Source: Neptunicella marina (GTDB lineage: Bacteria; Pseudomonadota; Gammaproteobacteria; Enterobacterales; Alteromonadaceae). From it: a stretch of 64,000 nucleotides of DNA. The notes beneath the pieces were generated by a model that saw only the letters and a list, made by a program, of their open reading frames with translations, ran no database searches and was not told the DNA's origin. Location: NCBI RefSeq assembly GCF_014270035.1, contig NZ_JACNEP010000005.1, positions 231,346 to 295,345 on the forward strand, in the 5' to 3' direction. The first letter of the stretch is position 1; every line of letters begins with the position of its first letter. The position numbers were made by a program, and so were the translations under genes. Below, one piece after another: positions 18,612 through 28,712 of this stretch.

Positions 18612-19688
18612 ATGCCAAATACAAATCAAAGCCACGATAACGAAATTGAACTCATTTTGGGTAACTCCAAGCCCAGCTTTTCCGGCATAACTTCAACCAT
18701 GCTGCAAGTGCTGCCCCATCAACAAAAGTTGATCAACTTACGAGTTATGGGCAAACACCACTTGCCCGATCCTTCTATCGCGATTAGTTTTTGGCAAACC
18801 GTAAAACTGTGTCGTAAACCACTCAGCAATGGCAAGTACCGTGTTTTTCATGCTCGTCGCGTAGATGAAATGATTCAGGCGGTGACACTTAAATATTTGT
18901 TTGGTGCAAAAATTAAAATAGTCTTTAGTTCCGCCGCGCAACGTTTTCGCTCCGGATTCACCCTGTGGTTAACCCGTCAAATGGATGCGGTTATTGCCAT
19001 AAGCCAACGCTCAGCTAATTACCTGTCAGTGCCACCAAAACTAATCAGTTTGCATGGTATAGAAACTAAAAATTATGCACCGGCCGGGGATAAACAAACC
19101 AGCTGGCAACAATTGGGGTACGGCGGCAAATACGGCATTGGTATTTTAGGGCGCGTCCGTAAACAAAAAGGCGTGCACCATTTTGTGAATGCCGCGATCG
19201 AGGTATTGCCCAGGCATCCTGATTTTAACGCTGTGGTTGTTGGAGCAATTTCATCGGGCAATAAAGAGTTTGTTGACGAGTTAAAGCAAAAAATTGCAGC
19301 GGCGGGATTAAGCGAACGCATTATTTTTACCGGCGAATTACCCTTCGAGCGTATTCCTCCCATATTCAGTTCTTTATCTATGGTGGCTGCATTAAGTGAT
19401 AACGAGGGTTTTGGCCTTACCGTATTAGAAGCCATGAGCAGTGAAGCGGCTGTACTTGCCACCGAAGCTGGCGCCTGGGAAGAAATTATACGTCAGGGAA
19501 CCGACGGTTATGTGGTGCCGGTTAATGACATTACTGCCATCACCGAAAAAATGGACCTGTTACTTTCAGATCCACAAAAATTAGCTCAAATGGGTAAAGA
19601 TGGACGTCAGCGTGTTCTTGAGCATTATACGGTGGAAGTGGAAGCCAGACGTTTGGTCGACTTTTTCCGTCAGGTACAAAATAGCTAA
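18612..19688 (+). CDS. Glycosyltransferase family 4 protein, probable LPS core transferase
   Basis: A 358-residue GT-B transferase. The C-terminal Rossmann half is clear: GILGRVRKQKGVHHF at ~180, then DNEGFGLTVLEAMSSEAAV at ~260, the E-x7-E nucleotide-sugar site, and AGAWEEII. The N-terminal half has FHARRVDEMIQA and AVIAISQRSANYL, typical of LPS-core transferases of the WaaG type. It likely adds a hexose or heptose to the inner core near the Kdo made by waaA. It converges with waaA, sharing 4 nt, and is divergent from kdkA. Confidence 0.87.
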   Translation: MPNTNQSHDNEIELILGNSKPSFSGITSTMLQVLPHQQKLINLRVMGKHHLPDPSIAISFWQTVKLCRKPLSNGKYRVFHARRVDEMIQAVTLKYLFGAKIKIVFSSAAQRFRSGFTLWLTRQMDAVIAISQRSANYLSVPPKLISLHGIETKNYAPAGDKQTSWQQLGYGGKYGIGILGRVRKQKGVHHFVNAAIEVLPRHPDFNAVVVGAISSGNKEFVDELKQKIAAAGLSERIIFTGELPFERIPPIFSSLSMVAALSDNEGFGLTVLEAMSSEAAVLATEAGAWEEIIRQGTDGYVVPVNDITAITEKMDLLLSDPQKLAQMGKDGRQRVLEHYTVEVEARRLVDFFRQVQNS

Positions 19689-20968
19689 TCCCAACTATGT
19701 GGTGCAGTTAACATCTCATAGTTGTTTTGCACCGCACCTTGATTTTGTTGAACGACAAGCGCTGCCCGTTCACCCCTTTTTTTACTTTCTTCAGGGTTCA
19801 ACAATAGTGTTAAACAACTCTCGTATAAGTTTTCCGGACTCTTTACGGTACTCAATGCCTGGTGTTCAGTGAGTAAATGACAGATGTCAGCGTTGTTATA
19901 CTGGCTAGAGCCCATTACCACCGGCTTGGCCCATATTGCGGCCTCCAGGGGGTTGTGACCTCCCTTTGGCGCCAACGAACCACCAACAAACACAACATCA
20001 GCACAACCGTATAAAGCGCTGAGCAGCCCCATTCCATCGGCAATAAATATATCCGTATTTGGCTGCGTGGCTTGCCCTTGAGAGTAACACCTTACGTGCT
20101 CAAACCTCGATTGGCATAACTCTTCAACCGCTTTAAAACGCTGTGGATGCCTTGGCACCAAAATCAACAGTAAATCTGGTATGTGCTGTTTTAATTTTTG
20201 AAAGCAATCCAGTATTAGCTGTTCTTCGGGGTTATGGGTGCTGCCCGCCAGTAATATCGTCCTTCCATGCAAATTAAATTCAGACGCTAGTTGCTGTTGT
20301 TTTTGTTCAAGTTCAGACGTTAACTGGATATCTAATTTAAGATTACCTCGCCAACTGACTTTTTCAGCTGCAACACCCCATTTTTGATAATTAATTGCGT
20401 CTTGTTCTGACTGGGCACTTACAGAGGTAAAAATTTGGCAAAGTGGTTGATATAACCAGCTAAAACGCTGCATTTTTTCCAGGGTTTTATGAGTCATTCT
20501 GCCATTAACTACATAAACAGGAATACTCAATTCCTGACAACTAAACAACATATTTGGCCATAATTCAGCTTCGACAATAATCACTTTCGACGGCCCTACA
20601 TACAGTAATAGTCTGCGTATACATACAGCAAAATCAAAAGGTAAATATTGATGCACGACCCGCTCACCAAATAACTGTCTGACGCGCGCGGCCCCGGTGG
20701 CAGAGGCTGTGGTTATGGTGAGAGGTAATGCAGGTTGCTGTTGCAAAATATGATTGACCAAACCACTCACAGCAACCACTTCACCGACAGATGCACAATG
20801 AATGAGCCAACCATTGGCTAAAACCGGGTTTAATTGTAAACCCAGACGTTGCCATTTTTCGCTGTCCGCCCCCACACCTGCGCGTTTTTTCTGACGCCAA
20901 AGCAGAAGTATCAATAACGGACTTAACACCAGCAAAAATGAGGAATAAATCAATCGTTTCAGAAACAT
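19685..20968 (-). CDS. waaA: Kdo transferase WaaA
   Basis: A 427-residue GT30 enzyme that moves Kdo from CMP-Kdo onto lipid IVA at the inner membrane. An N-terminal signal-anchor helix (~4-24) is followed by WLIHCASVGEV, which contains the catalytic glutamate. Further blocks are EAELWPNMLFSCQE, RMTHKTLEKMQRFSWLYQ and GGSLAPKGGHNPLEAAIW, the last being the CMP-Kdo-binding region. Together with kdkA it points to a mono- or di-Kdo inner core. Start is the ATG giving MFLKRLIYSS. Confidence 0.96.
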   Translation of the reverse strand: MFLKRLIYSSFLLVLSPLLILLLWRQKKRAGVGADSEKWQRLGLQLNPVLANGWLIHCASVGEVVAVSGLVNHILQQQPALPLTITTASATGAARVRQLFGERVVHQYLPFDFAVCIRRLLLYVGPSKVIIVEAELWPNMLFSCQELSIPVYVVNGRMTHKTLEKMQRFSWLYQPLCQIFTSVSAQSEQDAINYQKWGVAAEKVSWRGNLKLDIQLTSELEQKQQQLASEFNLHGRTILLAGSTHNPEEQLILDCFQKLKQHIPDLLLILVPRHPQRFKAVEELCQSRFEHVRCYSQGQATQPNTDIFIADGMGLLSALYGCADVVFVGGSLAPKGGHNPLEAAIWAKPVVMGSSQYNNADICHLLTEHQALSTVKSPENLYESCLTLLLNPEESKKRGERAALVVQQNQGAVQNNYEMLTAPHSWD

Positions 20969-21139
20969 AAGTCAACCGAATTGCGAAGCCCGTATGCTAC
21001 GACTATTCTTAAAATAATTTTCATGGACTTCAAATACATAGTTTCCTTTTTGATATAACTCATTATAGTATGAAGGTACTGTGCAAAATACCAAAACCGT
21101 AATTAACTTAAGTAGTTACGTCTTGGACGAGGTATTATC

Positions 21140-21592
21140 TTGCGGCAAAAGATGCAAAGGATATGGGTTACAGTTTTGCTCTGTGTTGTCATGCTGGCAT
21201 CTAATGTTAGTCTGGCGCAGCAAATTTCAATTCAGGTTTACGTCAATCAGACAGTACCGGTAACCGATCTGACCCCTGCTCAATTAAGACGCATTTTTAC
21301 CATGCGCCAGACACAATGGCCAAATGGCGAACCAATAAAAGTCGTAGTGTTCAAAAGTCAGGATCCCTTACACCAACAATTTGCCAAAAATGTACTGCAA
21401 TTATTTCCCTATCAGCTGGAACGGATCTGGAATCGCCTAATTTACTCTGGTCAGGGCGAACGTCCAGTCGAAGTTGACTCTTCTGTGCAAATGCAACGTT
21501 TTATCAGTACCCACCCAGGGGCAATTGGCTATATGCCAGTCACCGATACGATCAATGACGCACATCTCATTCATGTCAGGGAGGACAAATGA
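21140..21592 (+). CDS. Small periplasmic phosphate-binding-like (PstS-type) domain protein
   Basis: A ~150-residue exported protein with a signal peptide ending near SLA. The mature ~125 residues match a half-size phosphate ABC-transporter substrate-binding domain: LTPAQLRRIFTMRQTQWPNG, a ...LFPYQLERIWNRLIYSGQG block, and a PGAIGYMPV ending. This short form is not expected to be a full Venus-flytrap binder. I chose the TTG at 21140 because GAGG lies ~7 nt upstream; ATG 21152 is possible but has no ribosome-binding site. Its stop overlaps the ATG of the outer-membrane barrel gene (ATGA). It is first in a three-gene signalling-type operon. Confidence 0.82.
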   Translation: MRQKMQRIWVTVLLCVVMLASNVSLAQQISIQVYVNQTVPVTDLTPAQLRRIFTMRQTQWPNGEPIKVVVFKSQDPLHQQFAKNVLQLFPYQLERIWNRLIYSGQGERPVEVDSSVQMQRFISTHPGAIGYMPVTDTINDAHLIHVREDK

Positions 21593-22758
21593 GCAAATTA
21601 AGATTAGCGTTAAGTCTGTTCATGGTTATTAACATGACTCAGGCTGAAGAAATCAACTGGCACGGGTTTATTGCTCAAGGCTTGATTCAGGCTAAAGACA
21701 GCAGTTTTATCAACAAAGATGGCGATATATCGACGGAATTGACTGAAGTGGGAATCAACGCCTCATATCAATTAAGTCCGGAGTTGCGACTTTCCGGTCA
21801 GGCGGTGTATCTCAATGGCGGAAACCGCTACCCCGATGGTGCTCGTCTTGATTACTTGTTTTTCGACTGGTCGGCTATTACTGAGTTAGATTGGCAGTTG
21901 AATGTACATATAGGCCGCTATAAAAACTATCACTGGTTATTTTCTGCGACACGTGATGTCCCTCACACTCGTCCATCCATTATCCTGCCGCAATCGATTT
22001 ATTTTGATGCGTTTAGAGATATCGCATTGGGAACCGACGGTATCGCACTAAAAGGAAGTTATAACTCTCAGGCAGGTGAGTTCGACTTTAACTGGAGCTA
22101 CGGCAGCACTGATATGCCCCACCAGCAAACTCAGTATCTTTTTGGTGAATTTGCAACCGGCCAAATCAGCAATGAGTATGACCATAAAGCGAGTCTTTAT
22201 TTCAGACCATTAGACACCACATTTTTAGCCGGTATAAATGTCATTGATTCGCGTTTTAGTTACCAACAGGGTGCAAACGATGCCTTTATGGACGGTAAAG
22301 CCAGTGTACAAAGAGTGATGTTGCATTTGCGCTACGATAGTCTTAACTGGTCAATAATGTCGGAACTAATGCAGGAAAGAGTAGTGTATGACCAGTTGCT
22401 TTATCCTACTTTCCATAGTGATACCTTTTCACAAGGTGGTTATGTGCAATTCAATTACCACCACAATGATGCTGTGCAATCATTTGTCAGGCTGGATATG
22501 GTCGATCTGGACAAGGATAATCGTAGCGGAAGTCAGCGCGAACAACTAAGCGGAGGGCTCATTCCATCATATTATGGTTTTATGGATGATGCAGTAGCGG
22601 GCCTGCACTGGCAATTTGCCACAGACTGGAAACTCACCATGGAGTACCACAAAATAAAAGGCAGAGGCAGGTTAGCTCCCGTTATTATTCCTGACTTTGC
22701 TAATGATACCGGTAAATACTGGGATATGTGGGCTGCCCAGATTATGTATTGGTTCTAA
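21589..22758 (+). CDS. Outer-membrane beta-barrel (porin-like) protein
   Basis: A 389-residue protein with a signal peptide (~1-19, ending TQA) and alternating hydrophobic beta-strands ending in MYWF, the C-terminal aromatic signal for outer-membrane insertion. Features include INWHGFIAQGLIQAKDSSF at the mature start, DWQLNVHIGRYKNYHWLFSATRDVPHTRPS, and long aromatic-rich strands. No close named porin family is recognised. It sits between the PstS-like protein and the GGDEF-EAL protein with 4-nt and 1-nt overlaps, so it is likely part of the same sensory or uptake unit. Confidence 0.8.
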   Translation: MSKLRLALSLFMVINMTQAEEINWHGFIAQGLIQAKDSSFINKDGDISTELTEVGINASYQLSPELRLSGQAVYLNGGNRYPDGARLDYLFFDWSAITELDWQLNVHIGRYKNYHWLFSATRDVPHTRPSIILPQSIYFDAFRDIALGTDGIALKGSYNSQAGEFDFNWSYGSTDMPHQQTQYLFGEFATGQISNEYDHKASLYFRPLDTTFLAGINVIDSRFSYQQGANDAFMDGKASVQRVMLHLRYDSLNWSIMSELMQERVVYDQLLYPTFHSDTFSQGGYVQFNYHHNDAVQSFVRLDMVDLDKDNRSGSQREQLSGGLIPSYYGFMDDAVAGLHWQFATDWKLTMEYHKIKGRGRLAPVIIPDFANDTGKYWDMWAAQIMYWF

Positions 22759-25217
22759 TGAAAAAGTTTAATCTGAGTTTATCGTGGAAAATTCTGGGTC
22801 TTCTCAGTATTTTTTTCCTGATCGCCAGTCTGGTAATTGCTAATAGCTGGATCAGTAAAAACAATCAGGATTTTAAAGCATTGCAACAGCAACGCTGGCA
22901 GCAGGACTTGCGTCAGTTTGAAATTATTCAAAATCTGTTACGTAACCGCATCGAAACCTGGTTTGAATCCTATATCCCTCTCGCGCAAAATCAGTTACCC
23001 ACTGTAGAACAAACATCAATCATGCTGACCAGGCAAATCGACTTTATTCAATTACACTGGCAAATCAATAATATATGGCTATTTCGTGAGCCACAGGATA
23101 TGGCCTATAGCTCTTCAGATACATCACCACCGTTATTGAATGATTTGGTTACCAAAACGTTTCATCGACAAATGGCCACTGATGAAGTGGCTTGTGGCAA
23201 ATATTGTGAACATTATTACGCCATGCCGATACTGGTTGAGGAAAATAAAATCGCCGTAATAGTAGTAACAACTATGTTACAGGAAGCACTGGCGTCATTA
23301 CATCAGGCCACCAATGCAGAGCTTGCCTTGGTTAAACAAACCTCAGACCCATCCCATCGAATCAGGCTTGAGATCCAACCGCCAATATCAAGTACTCAGC
23401 GTAACTACATCGAAAAAGTGCTCAGCATGCTGCCTGACAACAGCTCCGATTCGGTGGCTGAACAACAGGGGATTGCACTTAACTTTAAACAACATTCATT
23501 ACTGATTAATCTCATTCCACTGAATACTGCATCAGATCAGGTATTTTACGCCATGCTGGTGCACAATATGACGCAAACCAACGCACAACACCGACAATTT
23601 CAGCAATTGGTGCAACAAATCGCCATTGCGACTGTGGTTTTATCACTGATTACTTTTTTTATTCTGACTCAAAGACTGCGTCGGCGATTGCAATCCGTTA
23701 GCAATAGTCTGCCACTGCTGGCTGCGCGCCAATACAACGATTTTCGTCAACATCAGTATATTCAAAGCAGTTTGTTTATTGATGAAATTGACCAGTTGCA
23801 AAATTCAGCCAATCAACTGGCGCAGGAACTGGAATCACTGGACAACCAAATAGCACTCAATACCCGCGAACTGGAAAATATCGCCATGTTCGATAAATTA
23901 TGCGGGCTGCCTAACCGCAATATGCTCAATCAGTTTCTCAAACAATCACTGGCCGAACTAAAACGCAACGATATGCAACTGGCTGTAATGTTTCTTGATT
24001 TTGACAACTTCCGCCACGTAAATGATAGTCACGGGCACAATATTGGTGACACCTTTCTGATTGAAGCCGCAAATAAAATTAAGCAGTGTGTGCGTGAAAC
24101 GGATTTTGTCGGGCGGTTTGGCGGTGATGAGTTTGTGGTGGTTTTGCAACATGCCAATGTACAAAAAGCACTGGAATTTGTTTCCAATAAATTATTGTCC
24201 TGCTTCAGGGAGCCGCTGGTAGTCAGTGGGCAACGTTTTTACATTACGGCCAGTATCGGCGTCGTGATCACCAACAATGCCCAGGAGCAGGTGGATACGA
24301 TTATCCGCCAGGCCGATATGGCAATGTATGCCGCCAAAGATCAGGGAGGAGACCGTTTTTGTCTGTTTGAACCACAAATGTATCAGAATGTGGTGGGTCG
24401 TGTTGAGATTGAAAATGAAATGCGTGAAGCCTTTAACAACGATGAACTGTTTTTTGCACTGCAGCCACAGATTGAAATTAGCACAGGAAAACTTGTGGGT
24501 TTTGAAGCGCTGGTACGCTGGATACATCCCGTCAAAGGATTTATTCCACCGGATAAATTTATCCCGGTACTGGAAAACTCAGAAAACATGGTACAACTTG
24601 GCTATTGGGGTTTAAAACGCGCATTTTCAATACTCAATCAACTTGAAAAATTAGGCTACCCTAACCAACGCATAGCGGTTAATTTATCGGCAATTCAGTT
24701 GCTTGATCCTGGCTTGGTCCCCTTCCTGCGGGAACAGATACGTGATTCAGGTAAGGACGGTTCTCAAATTGAACTCGAAATCACTGAGCGCACTCTGGTG
24801 GCGGATATAGATCATACGCTGGATATTATGAAAACCCTGAGAAGTATGGGCTTTAGTTTTTCCATTGATGATTTCGGAACTGGCTATTCATCTCTGGCCT
24901 ATTTAAAACAAATGCCGGTGGACATCATTAAGATTGATCGCAGCTTTATTGCGGGTATGACCACAAACCGCGCCGATATGCAGATCGTTTCCTCTACCAT
25001 CGCCATGGTCCAGCAATTAGGTATGAAAGTTGTCGCCGAAGGCGTGGAAACCACGGCACAAATGCGAATGCTGGCTGACATGAACTGTGAAATAGCACAG
25101 GGCTACCTGATTTCCAAACCCCTTCTGGAGCAGGACTTGTACCAGCAAATAGACCACAAACTGCAAAATGGCTTATGGGAAGAAGCCAGACTTATCCGGG
25201 AAGAAAGTATCAATTAG
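22758..25217 (+). CDS. Membrane GGDEF-EAL cyclic-di-GMP signalling protein
   Basis: An 819-residue inner-membrane protein. A TM helix at ~10-30 is followed by a ~250-residue periplasmic sensor region, a second TM at ~285-305 (ATVVLSLITFFIL) and a HAMP-like linker with a short coiled coil. A GGDEF domain follows at ~380-540 with intact RFGGDEF, then an EAL domain at ~555-805 with EALVRW, NLSAIQL, EITERTL, IDDFGTGYSS, KIDRSF and VVAEGVET. All EAL metal-site motifs look intact, so both cyclase and phosphodiesterase activity are possible. The true start is ATG 22758, overlapping the barrel stop by 1 nt. The sensor domain probably reads the state of the PstS-like partner. Confidence 0.93.
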   Translation: MKKFNLSLSWKILGLLSIFFLIASLVIANSWISKNNQDFKALQQQRWQQDLRQFEIIQNLLRNRIETWFESYIPLAQNQLPTVEQTSIMLTRQIDFIQLHWQINNIWLFREPQDMAYSSSDTSPPLLNDLVTKTFHRQMATDEVACGKYCEHYYAMPILVEENKIAVIVVTTMLQEALASLHQATNAELALVKQTSDPSHRIRLEIQPPISSTQRNYIEKVLSMLPDNSSDSVAEQQGIALNFKQHSLLINLIPLNTASDQVFYAMLVHNMTQTNAQHRQFQQLVQQIAIATVVLSLITFFILTQRLRRRLQSVSNSLPLLAARQYNDFRQHQYIQSSLFIDEIDQLQNSANQLAQELESLDNQIALNTRELENIAMFDKLCGLPNRNMLNQFLKQSLAELKRNDMQLAVMFLDFDNFRHVNDSHGHNIGDTFLIEAANKIKQCVRETDFVGRFGGDEFVVVLQHANVQKALEFVSNKLLSCFREPLVVSGQRFYITASIGVVITNNAQEQVDTIIRQADMAMYAAKDQGGDRFCLFEPQMYQNVVGRVEIENEMREAFNNDELFFALQPQIEISTGKLVGFEALVRWIHPVKGFIPPDKFIPVLENSENMVQLGYWGLKRAFSILNQLEKLGYPNQRIAVNLSAIQLLDPGLVPFLREQIRDSGKDGSQIELEITERTLVADIDHTLDIMKTLRSMGFSFSIDDFGTGYSSLAYLKQMPVDIIKIDRSFIAGMTTNRADMQIVSSTIAMVQQLGMKVVAEGVETTAQMRMLADMNCEIAQGYLISKPLLEQDLYQQIDHKLQNGLWEEARLIREESIN

Positions 25218-25320
25218 CTCCTGTACAAAAAATCTGACGCATAATAATTAACCTATCATTACCTTTAGTCTTTGTTTCCTTTAAAATACCCCGCATTCAC
25301 AACGCCTTGAGAGTTAAGCA

Positions 25321-26517
25321 ATGAAATCCGATTTTTTTACCCAAATTCAGCAACAGCTGGATGAAACCCGACAGCAAGGGCTTTATAAAAATGAGCGTAT
25401 TATCACCTCATCTCAACAAGCTGATATTGGCATTAGTACTGGCCAGCATGTTTTAAATTTCTGCGCAAATAACTATCTTGGATTAGCGAATCATCCGACG
25501 CTTATTGAAGCTGCAAAAGCTGGCTTAGACTCTCACGGCTTTGGTATGGCATCAGTACGTTTTATTTGTGGTACGCAGGATATTCACAAAACACTGGAAA
25601 ATAAGCTTAGTGATTTTTTGGGCATGGAAGACACCATCCTCTACTCTTCCTGTTTTGACGCCAATGCCGGTTTATTTGAAACATTACTAGGTCCGGAAGA
25701 CGCCATTGTGTCTGATGCACTTAATCATGCCAGCATCATCGATGGTGTGCGATTATGTAAGGCCAAACGCTACCGTTATGCAAACAACAACATGCAGGAA
25801 TTGGAGCAGCAACTTCAACAAGCCCGTAGCGACAACGCGCGCCATATCCTTATTGCCACCGACGGTGTTTTTTCCATGGATGGTGTCATTGCTAACTTAA
25901 AAGCGATTTGTGATCTAGCGGATAAATATGACGCACTGGTGATGGTTGATGACTCCCATGCGGTGGGTTTTATCGGTGAAAATGGCCGAGGCAGCCACGA
26001 ATATTGTGATGTGATGGGTCGCGTCGATATTATAACCGGTACATTAGGCAAAGCCATGGGCGGGGCTTCAGGTGGTTACACTTCTGCAAAGAAAGAAGTT
26101 ATTGACTGGTTACGTCAACGCTCACGCCCTTATTTATTTTCTAACTCATTAGCACCGGCGATTGTTAGTGCTTCAATTGCCGTTATTGATTTACTGGCAA
26201 AAAGTTCAGCACTGCGTGAGCAACTCATTCAAAACAGCCAATATTTCCGCCAACGTATGACAGAGGCAGGTTTTGAGTTGGCTGGCGCTGATCACGCCAT
26301 AATTCCCGTTATGCTGGGTGACGCCAAACTGGCAGCACAAATGGCAGAAAAAATGCTGGAACGTGACATATATGTGGTTGGATTCTCGTTCCCGGTTGTT
26401 CCACAAAACAAAGCACGTATTCGTACTCAAATGTCAGCTTCTCATACTAAACAACAGTTAGATCGTGCCATTGAAGCTTTTATTGAAGTAGGTAAAGAGC
26501 TGGGAGTAATCGCATGA
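25321..26517 (+). CDS. kbl: Glycine C-acetyltransferase (2-amino-3-ketobutyrate CoA ligase)
   Basis: A 398-residue PLP enzyme of the alpha-oxoamine synthase family that cleaves 2-amino-3-ketobutyrate with CoA to glycine and acetyl-CoA, the second step of threonine catabolism. The Schiff-base lysine is Lys244 in [10 protein letters not shown], the same number as in E. coli; [15 protein letters not shown] holds the PLP Asp and His. The length matches the E. coli enzyme. Its stop overlaps the tdh start (ATGA), and it is the first gene of a kbl-tdh-glpE-glpG run. Confidence 0.97.
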   Translation: MKSDFFTQIQQQLDETRQQGLYKNERIITSSQQADIGISTGQHVLNFCANNYLGLANHPTLIEAAKAGLDSHGFGMASVRFICGTQDIHKTLENKLSDFLGMEDTILYSSCFDANAGLFETLLGPEDAIVSDALNHASIIDGVRLCKAKRYRYANNNMQELEQQLQQARSDNARHILIATDGVFSMDGVIANLKAICDLADKYDALVMVDDSHAVGFIGENGRGSHEYCDVMGRVDIITGTLGKAMGGASGGYTSAKKEVIDWLRQRSRPYLFSNSLAPAIVSASIAVIDLLAKSSALREQLIQNSQYFRQRMTEAGFELAGADHAIIPVMLGDAKLAAQMAEKMLERDIYVVGFSFPVVPQNKARIRTQMSASHTKQQLDRAIEAFIEVGKELGVIA

Positions 26518-27536
26518 GAGCCCTCAGCAAATTAAAAGCCGAAAAAGGCATCTGGCTGACGGATGTAGACATGCCAGAAATGGGTCACAACGACCTGCTG
26601 ATTAAAATTCGTAAAACCGCAATTTGCGGCACCGATATGCATATTTATCACTGGGATGAATGGTCACAAAACACCATTCCGGTGCCGATGGTTGTTGGCC
26701 ACGAATATGTAGGCGAAGTGGTTGATATGGGGCAGGAAGTACGCGGATTTAGTGTTGGTGATCGTGTATCCGGCGAAGGTCATATTACTTGTGGTCATTG
26801 CCGTAACTGTCGCGCAGGTCGTCGTCATTTATGCCGCAATACCGTAGGTGTAGGTGTAAATCGTCCGGGTGCTTTTGCTGAATATCTGGTTATTCCTGCA
26901 TTTAATGCGTTTAAAATTCCACATAACATCAGTGATGATCTTGCTGCTATTTTTGACCCCTTTGGTAACGCTGTGCACACCGCATTATCGTTTGATTTGG
27001 TCGGCGAGGACGTATTAATAACAGGTGCAGGTCCTATTGGCATCATGGCAGCTGCGGTTGCCCGACACGTTGGAGCGCGTCACGTCGTCATTACAGATAT
27101 AAATCCTTATCGTCTGGAACTCGCGCGTAAAATGGGCGCAACACGTGCCGTAGACGTCAGTAAAGAAAATCTTAAAGACACCATGAATGAATTAGGCATG
27201 ACCGAAGGCTTCGATATCGGTCTGGAGATGTCAGGCGTACCGGCAGCATTCAATGATATGTTGGCCAAAATGAACAACGGTGGCAAGATTGCCCTGTTAG
27301 GTATTCCCCCGGGTGATATGGCAGTTGACTGGAACCAGGTTATTTTCAAAGGATTAGTGATCAAAGGTATTTATGGCCGCGAAATGTTTGAAACCTGGTA
27401 CAAAATGGCCAGTCTGATTCAGTCCGGATTAGATCTTACCCCGATGATCACTCATAAAATGCCGGTTGATGATTACATCAATGGTTTTGAAACCATGGCA
27501 TCGGGACAATCAGGTAAAGTTATTTTGGAGTGGTAA
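26514..27536 (+). CDS. tdh: L-threonine 3-dehydrogenase
   Basis: A 340-residue zinc-dependent NAD dehydrogenase that oxidises threonine to 2-amino-3-ketobutyrate. The catalytic zinc site is CGTDMHIY and GHEYVGEV; the structural zinc loop [15 protein letters not shown] carries four cysteines. A Rossmann [15 protein letters not shown] motif binds NAD. It overlaps kbl by 4 nt, and its TAA overlaps the glpE ATG by 1 nt. Confidence 0.97.
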   Translation: MRALSKLKAEKGIWLTDVDMPEMGHNDLLIKIRKTAICGTDMHIYHWDEWSQNTIPVPMVVGHEYVGEVVDMGQEVRGFSVGDRVSGEGHITCGHCRNCRAGRRHLCRNTVGVGVNRPGAFAEYLVIPAFNAFKIPHNISDDLAAIFDPFGNAVHTALSFDLVGEDVLITGAGPIGIMAAAVARHVGARHVVITDINPYRLELARKMGATRAVDVSKENLKDTMNELGMTEGFDIGLEMSGVPAAFNDMLAKMNNGGKIALLGIPPGDMAVDWNQVIFKGLVIKGIYGREMFETWYKMASLIQSGLDLTPMITHKMPVDDYINGFETMASGQSGKVILEW

Positions 27537-27865
27537 TGGAGCATTTTGCCCATATTTCTGTACAAGACACACAGCAAAAGCTTGCCGACGGGCAAGCTAA
27601 GTTAGTAGACATTCGTGATGAACGTTCATTCGAAGCGGCTCATATTGAAGGAGCGTGGCATTTGACCAATGGCTCGCTTAATCAGTTTATGCAGGACACT
27701 GATTTTGAAACCCCGGTAATAGTTTGCTGCTATCACGGAAACAGTAGCCAGCAGGCCGCTCAATATCTGATTCATCAGGGTTTTGAAGAGGTATACAGCA
27801 TGGATGGCGGATTTGAAGCCTGGCGTTTAAATTACCCTTTTGTATCGGGTGACCATGCTGGTTAG
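27536..27865 (+). CDS. glpE: Thiosulfate sulfurtransferase GlpE (rhodanese)
   Basis: A 109-residue single-domain rhodanese. [21 protein letters not shown] is the conserved N-terminal CH2-type block and [12 protein letters not shown] holds the active-site Cys65, matching E. coli GlpE. It moves sulfane sulfur from thiosulfate to acceptors such as thioredoxin or cyanide. I start at ATG 27536, overlapping the tdh stop; an upstream in-frame GTG at 27530 is unlikely. It overlaps glpG by 11 nt. Confidence 0.93.
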   Translation: MEHFAHISVQDTQQKLADGQAKLVDIRDERSFEAAHIEGAWHLTNGSLNQFMQDTDFETPVIVCCYHGNSSQQAAQYLIHQGFEEVYSMDGGFEAWRLNYPFVSGDHAG

Positions 27866-28706
27866 TTTCGCAGACGAATCCCCGGCCCGATTATTATGTC
27901 ATTACCTGCAGTCTCAGGGGCTGCAGGTAGAGTATCAGCTTGTCAGTGGCGACTATCCTCACACGATAGTGTTAACAAACCCGGCTCAGCTGGAGACTGC
28001 CAAACAACACACACAGGCTTTTCTGGACAATCCGCAGGATAAACGATTTCAGCAATCAGCCTGGCAATCCGGTAATCAGATAGATATGCAACTGCCTGCG
28101 ATATTTTCCTTTAGTCAGCTAACACAATATTGCCGTATGGCGCCCTTTTCCAGTCTGATACTGATACTTTGTCTGTTTTTCTATCTCACTGCACAGGCCG
28201 GGTTATTTGTTCAGGTCAAGAATTTATTAACGTTCCAGCCGCTTGAAACGTTACAACTGACCGGACAATGGTGGCGGTTAATAAGCCCAACTTTATTACA
28301 TTTTTCTATTTTGCATATCGCATTTAATTTGCTGTGGTGGGCATCACTGGGCAAACAAATTGAATGGAAGTTTGGCAGCCTGACCTTAGTGATTTTGTAT
28401 TTATTTAGCGGTATTGTATCTAACTACGGCCAGTATTTAGCATCGGGTGTGCATTTTGGTGGCTTATCTGGCGTGGTGTATGCGGTGCTTGGATTTGTTT
28501 GGTGGATCGGTTGGCTTAAACCACAATGGGGAATGCAATTACCGAAATCGATTATTGGCTTTATGTTGGTATGGCTGATATTCGGTTATCTGGACGTATT
28601 GTGGGTGCAAATGGCCAATACAGCACACACACTTGGGCTAATTTGCGGATGTGCTTTTGCCTGGGTAATCAGCTTAATAGGTAACAAAGACAAAACTGAA
28701 TATTAG
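27855..28706 (+). CDS. glpG: Rhomboid intramembrane serine protease GlpG
   Basis: A 283-residue polytopic inner-membrane protease. An N-terminal cytoplasmic domain (~1-90) precedes six TM helices. The catalytic dyad is Ser205 in [12 protein letters not shown] and His258 in [11 protein letters not shown]; the HILFNLLWW-type loop helix appears as [17 protein letters not shown]. Rhomboids cleave membrane helices in the bilayer; GlpG has roles in membrane protein quality control. The gene starts inside glpE (11-nt overlap), so the two are coupled. The convergent FliL-like gene is 6 nt beyond the stop. Confidence 0.95.
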   Translation: MLVSFADESPARLLCHYLQSQGLQVEYQLVSGDYPHTIVLTNPAQLETAKQHTQAFLDNPQDKRFQQSAWQSGNQIDMQLPAIFSFSQLTQYCRMAPFSSLILILCLFFYLTAQAGLFVQVKNLLTFQPLETLQLTGQWWRLISPTLLHFSILHIAFNLLWWASLGKQIEWKFGSLTLVILYLFSGIVSNYGQYLASGVHFGGLSGVVYAVLGFVWWIGWLKPQWGMQLPKSIIGFMLVWLIFGYLDVLWVQMANTAHTLGLICGCAFAWVISLIGNKDKTEY

Positions 28707-28712
28707 CGCTAT

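Noticed and set aside
21081..21263. Open frame overlapping the start of the PstS-like gene
   Set aside because: It is in another frame of the same region and has no signal or domain.
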